NCBI RefSeq assembly: GCF_021390575.1
Contig: NZ_JAJEJQ010000002.1
Span: forward strand, 1 to 64,000
Direction of reading: 5' to 3'
Source of the DNA: Paraburkholderia adhaesiva
GTDB lineage: Bacteria > Pseudomonadota > Gammaproteobacteria > Burkholderiales > Burkholderiaceae
Length of the DNA: 64,000 nucleotides
Both the position numbers and the translations under genes were made by a program. Positions within the stretch are counted from its first letter, which is position 1; every line of letters starts with the position of its first letter. The notes under the pieces are model-generated. The model saw nothing but the letters and a program-made list of their open reading frames with translations, ran no database searches and was not told the origin of the DNA. Positions 8,209 through 16,479 of this stretch are shown piece by piece.

Positions 8209-8774
8209 TTTTTGGGAGGGCGAAATCCGACAGCAGAGGCTTCCGACATCATAAACGACCCCGCCCGTGCTCTGCGGCGACAAGAAAATGGTGCGAACCG
8301 GCACGGTAATGGGTGCAATGGCGCGGAACCGGCGCGTACAGCCGGTTTCTCTGCGTGCCGAATTCGCGAAATTCCGCGAAGCGCAAACGTACACAAAAGC
8401 GAAATCTACGCGACATTAGCAGCACGGTGATCGTTAGTTTTTCGTGGATCGGCGTATTTGAGTTAAATCTCTCGGATTACGCCTTTCTGCCGAGTTGCAT
8501 TTGACTTCAATTGATTCGAGAATCAATCAAAACGCAAATAAAGGGCCATACATACTGGGCTTCGTTCACCGTGACGTTTCACGCACGGTGCCACTGCGGG
8601 GTGACTTCTCTCATGCGAACAGGAACGGCGCGGCTTACGGGCGGTGCCGCGCGGTAATGCGCCTTTTCGCTGCCCGAACCCTCCTCCGACAGCATCGGGC
8701 CTAAAGAAACCGCTAGCGCCGCCGTTATACCGTGGCAATGCAGTCCGTCCAACGCATATTTGTTTCGCATATAC
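8209..8774. other. Divergent intergenic region with an 8-bp palindrome
   Basis: A 566-bp stretch between two divergent signalling transcription units with no gene I can support. Part of it (about 8400-8550) is clearly richer in A/T than its surroundings. It holds a perfect inverted repeat ATTGATTC-GA-GAATCAAT at 8510-8527, a possible operator. Promoters for both sides should lie here. Confidence 0.5.
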
Positions 8775-9152
8775 ATGCTCGCGCCGTCCTTGCCTATCGT
8801 GATTGCCGACGATTCTCTGCTCGCCCGAAAGGTGCTCGCGAAAGCGCTGCCCGAGGACTGGCGTGTCGACATTTCATACGCGTCGAACGGGCGCGAAGCG
8901 CTGACGCTCTATCGCGCCGGCCGGGCGGCGGTGATGTTTCTCGACCTCACGATGCCCGACATGACGGGGTTTCAGGTGCTCGAGGAACTGCAGCACGAGG
9001 ACCTGAATTCGTTCGTGATCGTCGTTTCCGCCGATATCCAGCCGCTGGCCAAGGAGCGCGTGCGCACGCTTGGCGCGGTGGCTTTCGTCGAGAAACCGAT
9101 CACCCAGGAGGCGTTGCTCCCAATCCTGAAGGAGTATGGGTTGTATGGCTGA
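8775..9152 (+). CDS. Single-domain response regulator (CheY-like)
   Basis: A 125-residue stand-alone receiver. The acidic pair IADDS, the phospho-acceptor Asp57 in MFLDLTMPD, the VVSAD Ser/Thr position and the conserved Lys in FVEKPI are all present, so it should be phosphorylatable. There is no output domain. It overlaps the next gene, a CheC-like phosphatase, by 8 nt, which suggests that protein is its phosphatase. The ATG at 8775 is favoured over an in-frame one at 8760 because it is closer to the conserved first strand. The kinase is probably the divergent hybrid kinase; this is an inference. Confidence 0.88.
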   Translation: MLAPSLPIVIADDSLLARKVLAKALPEDWRVDISYASNGREALTLYRAGRAAVMFLDLTMPDMTGFQVLEELQHEDLNSFVIVVSADIQPLAKERVRTLGAVAFVEKPITQEALLPILKEYGLYG

Positions 9153-9768
9153 TCCAGTCTTCACGGAAGTGCAGCGCGACGCCATCCAGGAGATCGCCAA
9201 TCTGGGGATGGGGCAGGCCGCCACGCGGCTGTCGGGGCTGCTCGGCTCGTTCATCGAGCTGTCGGTGCCGCGCGTGCGCGTCGTCGAGGTGGCCGAGGCT
9301 GCGGCCGCGCTGCGCGAGATGACGGGCATCGACGGTCCGGTGACGGCCGTGCGCCAGGGCTTTCGCTCGGAGATCAAGGGCGAGGCGCTCGTGATCTGCA
9401 GAAGCGGCGAGATCATGGCGCTCAGCACGCTGCTGGGCGGTCCCTACGCCTCGTTTGCCTTCGAGCCGGTCGAGGAAAGAGAGCTGATGTTCGACGTGGC
9501 CAACGCGCTGACGGGCGCCTGCGTCTCGGCGATGCTCGACCAGCTCGGGCGACTGCCCGTCTTTACGCAGCCCGGGCTGCTCGGCGAGAACGTCATGCTC
9601 GACGAGGTGTTCCGACCGGGCCTTCTGGCCTGGGACCTCGCCTTGCTCGTCGAGGTGAACTTCGCGCTGGAGGACCAGCGCTTTCGCGCTCACCTCGTCA
9701 TGCTGATGGCGGAAGAGTCGCTTGACCACGTCAGCCAGGCGATCGACGCCCTGCTGCTCAGCCTATGA
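9145..9768 (+). CDS. CheC/CheX-family phosphatase-like chemotaxis protein
   Basis: A 207-residue protein with two copies of the CheC active-site helix: DAIQEIANLGMGQAATRLS near the N-terminus and ERELMFDVANALTGACV near residue 115. Each has the Glu and Asn spaced as in the E-x2-N motif that dephosphorylates CheY-P. The family acts in the cytoplasm on phosphorylated receivers. It starts at the ATG at 9145, which overlaps the upstream receiver gene, and ends overlapping the downstream GGDEF gene (ATGA), so the three are translated as one unit. No flagellar or chemoreceptor gene is nearby, so the target is more likely the neighbouring receiver than a flagellar CheY. Confidence 0.82.
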   Translation: MADPVFTEVQRDAIQEIANLGMGQAATRLSGLLGSFIELSVPRVRVVEVAEAAAALREMTGIDGPVTAVRQGFRSEIKGEALVICRSGEIMALSTLLGGPYASFAFEPVEERELMFDVANALTGACVSAMLDQLGRLPVFTQPGLLGENVMLDEVFRPGLLAWDLALLVEVNFALEDQRFRAHLVMLMAEESLDHVSQAIDALLLSL

Positions 9769-10721
9769 CCGGATCAGCGGATCTGCCGGTTCCGTTGCCG
9801 TCGCTGTCGGATCTCGTTGTCGAGCGGGTCGGTTTCGGCATTTTCGTGCTGGACCGGAACATGAACGTGCTGATGTGGAACCGCTTCATGCAGGACCACA
9901 GCGGGTTCGCGCCGGAGGCGGTGATCGGCCGCCCGGTTTTCGACATGTTTCCCGAGTTGCCGCGTGCGTGGCTTGCGCGCAAGGTCGAGAGCGTGTTCCA
10001 GCTAGGCAGCTTCGCGTTCAGTTCGTGGGAGCAGCGGCCCTGGCTGTTCCGCTTCGATCACGATCGGCCCATCACGGGCGGCGTCGACTACATGCAGCAG
10101 GACTGCACGTTCATGCCGCTGATGCATGGTCGCGAGGTGATTGCCGTCTGCGTCACGATTTCGGACGTGACACACGTAAGCATCATGCAGCGCGAGCGTG
10201 AAGAGGCCGTCGAAAAACTGCGCGAATTTGCGGACCGCGACGGCCTGACTGGCATCGCGAACCGCCGCTTTTTCGAGGCGCGGCTCACCGACGAATTCAC
10301 GCGCTGGCAGCGCTACGGCGGCGAACTCTCGATGCTGCTGTTCGATCTCGACCACTTCAAACTCATCAACGACCAGTTCGGCCACGTTGCCGGCGATACA
10401 GTGCTGCGCGTGGTGGCGCAGCGCGTGTCGGACATGGTGCGCAAGCAGGATGTGTTCGGCCGTTTCGGCGGCGAGGAATTCGCGCTCCTCTTGCCGTGCA
10501 CGCCGCTCGCCGATGCAATGGGCGTCGCCGAGAAGATCCGCCGCTCGATCGCCGATACGCCGATCGAGGTGCAGGGCGTGGCCGTCTGCGTGACCGCGAG
10601 CTTTGGCGGGGCCGCCGCACGTGTGGGCGTGCCCGACTACGAGGCCATGGTCAACGAAGCCGATGAGGCCCTTTATCGCGCCAAACGCGAGGGACGCAAC
10701 CGCTCGGTTGCGCTCGGCTAA
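9765..10721 (+). CDS. Diguanylate cyclase with N-terminal PAS domain
   Basis: A 318-residue cytoplasmic enzyme predicted to make cyclic di-GMP from two GTP. Residues about 15-135 form a PAS domain (VERVGFGIFVLDRNMNVLMWN). A helical linker leads to the GGDEF domain (about 155-315) with an intact GGEEF active site at FGRFGGEEFALLL. Five residues before it is RKQD, an RxxD inhibitory site, so product feedback is expected. There are no membrane segments. It overlaps the CheC-like gene by 4 nt and is the output of a receiver-phosphatase-cyclase operon. No EAL domain is present. Confidence 0.93.
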   Translation: MTGSADLPVPLPSLSDLVVERVGFGIFVLDRNMNVLMWNRFMQDHSGFAPEAVIGRPVFDMFPELPRAWLARKVESVFQLGSFAFSSWEQRPWLFRFDHDRPITGGVDYMQQDCTFMPLMHGREVIAVCVTISDVTHVSIMQREREEAVEKLREFADRDGLTGIANRRFFEARLTDEFTRWQRYGGELSMLLFDLDHFKLINDQFGHVAGDTVLRVVAQRVSDMVRKQDVFGRFGGEEFALLLPCTPLADAMGVAEKIRRSIADTPIEVQGVAVCVTASFGGAAARVGVPDYEAMVNEADEALYRAKREGRNRSVALG

Positions 10722-10952
10722 GGGCATCCGTCCCCTGTTTGTCCTGGACCGGTGGGTGCCCGACTGCGGTGCCATGCAAAGGTTGATATACTTTTGCCCG
10801 TTTCCGGCCGCAAATTGCATCCATGAGGTTGCGAGCGAACCGGCTGCCTCGTGCGTGTCCGCGCGCGCGGGCGACCCGCACGAGTGCAAGTCACCCGCGG
10901 GCCTGAATATCTGATAGCCCCCGTTGCGGGCGCCCCCTCAGCGGAGATCGTC

Positions 10953-11804
10953 TTGGCCGTTTCCAACCTCGTCGTGGACGATACACAACAAATTGATGCG
11001 GCTGCCGCTTCCTCGGGCAGTTCGTTTTATCTGGCGATGCGTATCCTGCCAGTGTCGCAACGCGACGCGATGTACCAGGTCTACGCGTTCTGCCGGGCCG
11101 TCGACGACATCGCCGACAGCGACCTGCCGCGTGCCGAGCGCGCGGCCGGGCTCGACCGCTGGCGCGCGGACATCGACGCCTGCTACGCCGGCACGCCGCC
11201 CGCGGCGCTCGCGGCGCTGACGCGCCACATCCACACGTTCGGTCTGCGCCGCGAGGATTTCCACGCGATGATCGACGGCATGGCGATGGACGCAGCGGCA
11301 GACATCTGCGCGCCCGACGAAGCCACGCTCGACCTCTACTGCGATCGCGTCGCGAGCGCGGCGGGACGTCTATCGGTGAGGATTTTCGGGATGGCCGAGG
11401 AGCCGGGGCGTGAACTTTCGCACCATCTGGGGCGCGCGCTGCAACTTACGAACATCCTGCGCGACATCGACGAAGACGCCGATATCAATCGAAGCTATCT
11501 GCCGCGCGAACTGCTCGCGCGCGAAGGCATCGCGATAACGGGCCCTCATCAGATTGCCGCCGATCCGTCGCTCTCGCGCGTATGCGAGACGCTCGCCGAG
11601 CGCGCGAAGCACTATTTCGCCAAAGCCGACGCGATCATGGACGCCGCGCCGCGCTCGCAGGTGAAGGCGCCGCGCATCATGTCGGGCGTGTATCGCGTGC
11701 TGCTCGAACAAACGCTGGACCGCGGCTTCGACCTGCCGCGCACGAAAATCACCAAGCCGAAAGCCCGGCTGATGTGGATCGTCGCGCGTTACGCGCTGTT
11801 TTGA
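10953..11804 (+). CDS. hpnD: Presqualene diphosphate synthase HpnD
   Basis: A 283-residue squalene/phytoene synthase-family enzyme that joins two farnesyl diphosphates to presqualene diphosphate. Both Asp-rich motifs are present: AVDDIAD near residue 50 and NILRDIDED followed by SYLP near 170. I chose the TTG at 10953 because GGAG lies about 9 nt upstream and the length then fits the family; an in-frame ATG further upstream lacks support. It opens the hpnDEFG operon. HpnE follows with a 1-nt overlap. HpnC, the next enzyme in the route, is encoded 24 kb away at 35975. Confidence 0.93.
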   Translation: MAVSNLVVDDTQQIDAAAASSGSSFYLAMRILPVSQRDAMYQVYAFCRAVDDIADSDLPRAERAAGLDRWRADIDACYAGTPPAALAALTRHIHTFGLRREDFHAMIDGMAMDAAADICAPDEATLDLYCDRVASAAGRLSVRIFGMAEEPGRELSHHLGRALQLTNILRDIDEDADINRSYLPRELLAREGIAITGPHQIAADPSLSRVCETLAERAKHYFAKADAIMDAAPRSQVKAPRIMSGVYRVLLEQTLDRGFDLPRTKITKPKARLMWIVARYALF

Positions 11805-13072
11805 TGCCGAGGCTTGTCCATGTGATCGGCGCGGGGCTCGCTGGCCTCGCGACGGCGGTCCGGCTGCAGCGGCGCGGGGTGCAGATCGCGCTATACGAGG
11901 CGGCCGGGCAGGCAGGCGGACGCTGCCGGTCTTACTACGACAGCACGCTCGGCGCGACGCTCGACTGCGGCAATCATCTGATGCTGGCGTCGCACGCGAA
12001 CACGCTGGCCTACGCACGAGCGATCGGCGCGGCCGACGCACTCGTCAGTCCGCCCGATCCTGGCTTCGCGTTCATGGATCTCGCGGCGCGCGCGCGCTGG
12101 ACCGTGCGCTTCTCGCGCTCGCGCTTGCCGTACTGGATCGGAGATGCGAACGCGCGCGTGCCGGGCACGAAGACGGTTGATTACCTGGGTCTGCTGCCGC
12201 TCCTGTTCGCGAAGCCTGGCCGAACGCTGGCGCAGACCATGCGCTGCAACGGCACGCTGTGGGACAGGCTGCTAAACCCGTTGTTTCTCGCGGCGCTCAA
12301 CGTCGAGCCGCGCATGGCGAGCGGCGAGCTTGCGGCGAACATGCTGCGCGAGGCGCTCGTCGCTGGCGGCGACGCGTTTCGCCCGCTCGTCGCGAAGAGC
12401 GGCCTGTCCAGTGCGTTCGTCGATCCGGCGCTGCGCATGCTGCAGCACGGCGGCGCGGCGATCCGGCTCAAGTCGCCGCTCGTGGAGATCGTGTACGACG
12501 ACGCGGCGCGCCGCGTCGTCGCACTGGATTTCGCCAATGGCCGCGTGGTGGTGGGCGCCGACGAATCCGTCGTGCTGGCGGTGCCGCCCGAGGCCGCCCA
12601 GACGCTCGTGCCCGCGATCCAGACGCCGCGGCGTTTCACCTCGATCGTCAGCGTGCATTTCGCGATCGAGCCGCCGCACGGACTCGCGTCGCCGATGGTA
12701 TTGCTGAACGGCACGGCCAACTGGCTTTTCGCCGCGCACGGACGCCTTTCCGCGACGATCCACGATGCGCACGCCGTGCTCGACGTGCCGCCCGAGGTGC
12801 TCGCGCGCAAGGTCTGGGCGGATGTGGCCGAAGCGGCGTCGCTGCCTGCCGACCGTCTGCCGCCGTGGCAGGTGGTCGAGGCGCCGCGCGCGACATTCGC
12901 GGCTGTACCCGATGAGGAATTGCGTCGCCCCGCGACGCGCACACGCTGGAACAATCTGATGCTCGCAGGGGACTGGACGGCCACTGGTCTGCCCGCGACT
13001 ATCGAAGGCGCGCTCCGCTCCGCCCGCAAGGCAGCGGACCTGCTGCTTACAGAAAACATGGAACACCGATGA
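11804..13072 (+). CDS. hpnE: Hydroxysqualene dehydroxylase HpnE
   Basis: A 422-residue flavoprotein of the amine-oxidase/phytoene-desaturase superfamily. The N-terminal VHVIGAGLAGLATAVRL followed by GGRCRS is the FAD-binding Rossmann motif; NLMLAGDWTATGLPATIEGA near the C-terminus is the second FAD-contacting signature. It reduces hydroxysqualene to squalene, the last step before cyclisation. The ATG overlaps the hpnD stop (TGATG) and the stop overlaps the hpnF start (ATGA), so it is translationally coupled on both sides. Length and motifs are normal for the family. Confidence 0.94.
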   Translation: MPRLVHVIGAGLAGLATAVRLQRRGVQIALYEAAGQAGGRCRSYYDSTLGATLDCGNHLMLASHANTLAYARAIGAADALVSPPDPGFAFMDLAARARWTVRFSRSRLPYWIGDANARVPGTKTVDYLGLLPLLFAKPGRTLAQTMRCNGTLWDRLLNPLFLAALNVEPRMASGELAANMLREALVAGGDAFRPLVAKSGLSSAFVDPALRMLQHGGAAIRLKSPLVEIVYDDAARRVVALDFANGRVVVGADESVVLAVPPEAAQTLVPAIQTPRRFTSIVSVHFAIEPPHGLASPMVLLNGTANWLFAAHGRLSATIHDAHAVLDVPPEVLARKVWADVAEAASLPADRLPPWQVVEAPRATFAAVPDEELRRPATRTRWNNLMLAGDWTATGLPATIEGALRSARKAADLLLTENMEHR

Positions 13073-15120
13073 CCGACCTATCCCAAGCCATGCCGACCGA
13101 AGACCTCGCGAGCGGCGTCGCCACCGCCGCCGACAGCACTCCCGCCGATCCGCTCGCCCACGCCGCGGCCACGGATCGCGCCGCTGCGCCGGTCGACGCG
13201 CTGGACGAGAGCATCACGCGTGCAACCGACGCGATCCTCGCGGCACAGCGGGCAGACGGCCACTGGGTCTACGAACTCGAGGCCGACGCCACGATTCCTG
13301 CCGAATACGTGCTGCTCGTCCACTACCTCGGCGAGACGCCGAATCTCGAACTCGAACAGAAGATCGCGCGCTACCTGCGCCGCATCCAGCTGCCCGGTGG
13401 CGGCTGGCCGCTCTTCGCCGAAGGTGCGATGGACGTGAGCGCGAGCGTGAAGGCGTATTTCGCACTGAAGATGATCGGCGATGCGCCCGACGCGCCGCAC
13501 ATGGTGCGCGCCCGCGAGGCGATTCTCGCGGCGGGCGGCGCGGAATCCGTGAACGTGTTCACGCGCATCCTGCTCGCGCTCTTCGGCGTGGTGACGTGGT
13601 ATGCAGTGCCGATGATGCCGGTCGAAATCATGCTGCTGCCGAAGTGGTTCCCGTTCCACCTCTCGAAGGTGTCGTACTGGGCGCGCACGGTGATCGTGCC
13701 GATGCTCGTGCTGACTGCGAAGCGCCCCGTCGCGAGGAATCCGCGCGGCGTGCGGATCGACGAACTGTTCCATCGTGCGCCGGTCACGACCGGCCTGAAC
13801 AAGCGCGCACCTCACCAGAGCAAGCGCTGGTTCGGCTTCTTCCGCGCCGTGGACAGCGTGCTGCGCGTGGTCGATCCGCTGCTTCCGAATTACCTGCGCC
13901 AGCGTTCGATCGACGCGGCGGTTGCGTTCGTCGACGAACGCCTTAACGGCGACGACGGCCTCGGTGCGATCTTCCCGGCCATGGCCAACTCCGTGATGAT
14001 GTATGACGTGCTGGGCTATCCGGCCGATCACCCGCATCGCGCGATCGCGCGCCAGTCCGTCGAGAAGCTGCTCGTGATCCACAAGGACGAGGCGTATTGC
14101 CAGCCGTGTCTTTCGCCGGTGTGGGACACGTCGCTCGCCGCGCACGCGCTGCTCGAAACGGGCGAGGCGCGCGCCGAAGAAGCGGCGCGCCGCGGCCTCG
14201 AATGGCTGCGTCCGCTCCAGATCCTCGACGTGCGCGGCGACTGGATCTCGCGCCGTCCCGATGTGCGTCCTGGCGGCTGGGCGTTCCAGTACGCGAACCC
14301 GCACTATCCCGACGTGGACGACACCGCGGTCGTCGCGCTGGCGATGCATCGCGTGGACAAGCTTGACAAGACGAACAAATACGACGAGTCCATCGCCCGC
14401 GCGCGCGAGTGGGTGGTCGGCATGCAGAGCAGCAACGGCGGCTGGGGCGCGTTCGAGCCCGAGAACACGCAGTACTACCTCAACAACATTCCGTTCTCCG
14501 ATCACGGCGCATTGCTCGATCCGCCGACGGCCGACGTGTCGGGCCGCTGCCTGTCGATGCTCGCGCAGATCGGCGAGATTCCGTCCGCGAGCGAACCGGC
14601 GCGCAGGGCGTACAACTACCTCCTCGAAGAGCAGGAAGCCGACGGCAGCTGGTACGGCCGTTGGGGCATGAACTACATCTACGGAACGTGGACGGCGCTC
14701 TGCGCGCTGAACGCGGCGGGCCTCCCGCACGATGACGCGCGCATGAAGCGCGCTGTGCAGTGGCTCGTGCAGATCCAGAACGCGGACGGCGGCTGGGGCG
14801 AGGACGGCACGAGCTACAAGCTCGAATACCGCGGCTACGAGCGCGCGGCGAGCACGGCGTCGCAGACGGCCTGGGCGCTGCTCGGGCTGATCGCTGCGGG
14901 TGAGGTGAATCATCCGGCGGTCGCGCGTGGCATCGAATGGCTGCAAAAGACGCAGTGCGAGGACGGCCTCTGGGATGAGACGCGCTTCTCGGCGACCGGC
15001 TTCCCACGCGTGTTCTACCTGCGCTACCACGGCTATCGCAAGTTCTTCCCGCTGTGGGCGCTCGCACGATATCGCAACGTCAAGCGCTCCGGCACGACGC
15101 TCGTGACGACCGGGCTGTGA
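13069..15120 (+). CDS. hpnF: Squalene-hopene cyclase
   Basis: A 683-residue enzyme (also called Shc) that cyclises squalene to hopene and hopanol. The catalytic acid motif DVDDTA (DXDD type) is present near residue 408. Several QW repeats of the form QxxxGxW are visible, for example QRADGHWVY, QEADGSWYGRWG, QNADGGWGED and QCEDGLWDE. A hydrophobic stretch near 165-185 (FGVVTWYAVPMMPVEIMLL) is the monotopic membrane-binding part. The N-terminal 45 residues are variable. The ATG overlaps the hpnE stop by 4 nt. It is the defining enzyme of the hopanoid pathway. Confidence 0.96.
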   Translation: MTDLSQAMPTEDLASGVATAADSTPADPLAHAAATDRAAAPVDALDESITRATDAILAAQRADGHWVYELEADATIPAEYVLLVHYLGETPNLELEQKIARYLRRIQLPGGGWPLFAEGAMDVSASVKAYFALKMIGDAPDAPHMVRAREAILAAGGAESVNVFTRILLALFGVVTWYAVPMMPVEIMLLPKWFPFHLSKVSYWARTVIVPMLVLTAKRPVARNPRGVRIDELFHRAPVTTGLNKRAPHQSKRWFGFFRAVDSVLRVVDPLLPNYLRQRSIDAAVAFVDERLNGDDGLGAIFPAMANSVMMYDVLGYPADHPHRAIARQSVEKLLVIHKDEAYCQPCLSPVWDTSLAAHALLETGEARAEEAARRGLEWLRPLQILDVRGDWISRRPDVRPGGWAFQYANPHYPDVDDTAVVALAMHRVDKLDKTNKYDESIARAREWVVGMQSSNGGWGAFEPENTQYYLNNIPFSDHGALLDPPTADVSGRCLSMLAQIGEIPSASEPARRAYNYLLEEQEADGSWYGRWGMNYIYGTWTALCALNAAGLPHDDARMKRAVQWLVQIQNADGGWGEDGTSYKLEYRGYERAASTASQTAWALLGLIAAGEVNHPAVARGIEWLQKTQCEDGLWDETRFSATGFPRVFYLRYHGYRKFFPLWALARYRNVKRSGTTLVTTGL

Positions 15121-15857
15121 CGGTGTCCGCTACGCCATCGACGCGCGCAGGGCGCAACGACGCGCGGCCCGTGATCGCCGTCGCGGGAATGGCATTCGAG
15201 GCGCGCGTCGCGCAAGGCGACGGGCACGACGACGTCGTGGCGGTCTACGCTGCGCGCGCCGATCTGCTCGACCGCGCGCTGAAGTCCGCGCTCGAGCGTG
15301 GGGCTTCGGGTGTGATCAGCTTCGGCACTGCTGGCGGACTCGCACCCGATCTTGAACCGGGAACGATCGTCATTGCCGAGGCGGTGGACGGCCCATTCGG
15401 GCGCATCGAAACCGATGCCGCATGGTCTGCGCGGCTCGCCGCGGCGTTGCAGGCGTCACCGCTCGCGGCTCGCGTGCGGCGCGGCGTCGAGGCGGCCGTT
15501 GCGAAGCCGCTCACGGGCGCGGCGGACAAGGCCGCGCTCCACCGCTCGACGGGCGGCGCGCTGGCGGTCGACATGGAATCGCATCTGGCGGCGGTCGCCG
15601 CGGCCGCACGCGGCTTGCCATTCGCCGTGTGCCGCGCGATTGTCGATCCGGCGTGGCGCAGCCTGCCCAAGGCGGCTATGGCGGGCCTGCGCGACGACGG
15701 CTCGACGGCGATCCTTCCGGTCCTGCGTGAACTCGCGCGCGAGCCCGCGCAACTGGGCGGCCTGCTGCGCATCGCCGCCGACGCCCGCGCGGCTCGCCAG
15801 TCCCTCGCCGCCGCACGACGCGTGCTGGTAGCATCTGGAGCCCTTTTCCCTGCGTGA
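15117..15857 (+). CDS. hpnG: HpnG, adenosylhopane nucleosidase/phosphorylase
   Basis: A 246-residue protein of the nucleoside phosphorylase/MTAN family. In the hopanoid pathway HpnG removes adenine from adenosylhopane, giving ribosylhopane. The visible signatures are GASGVISFGTAGGLAPDLEPGT (phosphate/ribose region) and ALAVDMESHLAAVAAAARG, where the ME pair binds ribose. I chose GTG at 15117 because it overlaps the hpnF TGA by 3 nt, matching the coupling across the operon; a GTG at 15123 is the alternative. It is last in hpnDEFG. HpnH, which supplies its substrate, is at 33.5 kb on the other strand. Confidence 0.9.
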   Translation: MTVSATPSTRAGRNDARPVIAVAGMAFEARVAQGDGHDDVVAVYAARADLLDRALKSALERGASGVISFGTAGGLAPDLEPGTIVIAEAVDGPFGRIETDAAWSARLAAALQASPLAARVRRGVEAAVAKPLTGAADKAALHRSTGGALAVDMESHLAAVAAAARGLPFAVCRAIVDPAWRSLPKAAMAGLRDDGSTAILPVLRELAREPAQLGGLLRIAADARAARQSLAAARRVLVASGALFPA

Positions 15858-15974
15858 TCCGCTCGGGCCATCGAGTGATGTAGGGAAAACCCTTATGTCT
15901 GGTAAAATCTAAGCGTTAACCCTAGGTTCAATCTGAGAACCGGGGACAAATCATTACCGCGAGATTTACCAGTC

Positions 15975-16427
15975 ATGAATTTTCACACCCGCAAATGGGT
16001 CAAGCCTGAAGACCTGAATCCGAACGGCACGCTCTTCGGCGGCAGCCTGCTGCGCTGGATCGACGAAGAAGCGGCGATCTACGCGATCTGCCAGCTCGAT
16101 AACCAGCGCGTCGTGACGAAGTTCATTTCGGAGATCAACTTCGTCAGCTCGGCGCGGCAAGGCGACATCATCGAACTCGGGATGAAGGCCACGGATTTCG
16201 GCCGCACGTCTATCACGCTGCGCTGCGAAGTGCGCAACAAGATCACGCGCAAGAGCATCCTGACGATCGAGAAGATGGTGTTCGTGAATCTGGGCGAAGA
16301 CGGCAAGCCCGCGCCGCACGGGCGCGAGCGTATCCGTTACGCCGACGAGGCCTTCGAGCGTTATCGCCAGACCATGCAGACCACGGCCCGGACGGCTGAA
16401 GCGCCGGAAGAAGACGCGGTGCATTGA
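15975..16427 (+). CDS. Acyl-CoA thioesterase, hotdog fold (YciA-like)
   Basis: A 150-residue single-hotdog thioesterase of the acyl-CoA hydrolase family. The conserved NPNGTLFGGSLLRWIDEEAA carries the active-site Asn/Gly loop and Asp on the central helix. FVSSARQGDIIELGMKATDFGRTSITLRCEV is the family core strand region. It hydrolyses acyl-CoA in the cytoplasm; chain-length preference cannot be read. It follows hpnG by 117 bp and so probably has its own promoter. The convergent thioredoxin gene lies 50 bp downstream beyond a hairpin. Confidence 0.85.
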   Translation: MNFHTRKWVKPEDLNPNGTLFGGSLLRWIDEEAAIYAICQLDNQRVVTKFISEINFVSSARQGDIIELGMKATDFGRTSITLRCEVRNKITRKSILTIEKMVFVNLGEDGKPAPHGRERIRYADEAFERYRQTMQTTARTAEAPEEDAVH

Positions 16428-16443
16428 TCCATTGCCGCCGCCC

Positions 16444-16470
16444 GGGCCTGTTATTTGTGTGAACAGGCCC
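16444..16470. terminator. Hairpin between convergent thioesterase and thioredoxin genes
   Basis: Perfect 9-bp inverted repeat GGGCCTGTT (16444-16452) / AACAGGCCC (16462-16470) with a 9-nt loop, in the 52-bp gap between two convergent genes. No long T-run follows; a bidirectional terminator role is inferred from position. Confidence 0.5.
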
Positions 16471-16479
16471 AGGCCCCGA

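Noticed and set aside
13078..15030. A 650-codon open frame antisense to squalene-hopene cyclase
   Set aside because: High-GC codon bias of hpnF leaves the opposite frame open. The translation is Arg/His/Ala-rich low-complexity with no domain, while the sense strand has all cyclase motifs.
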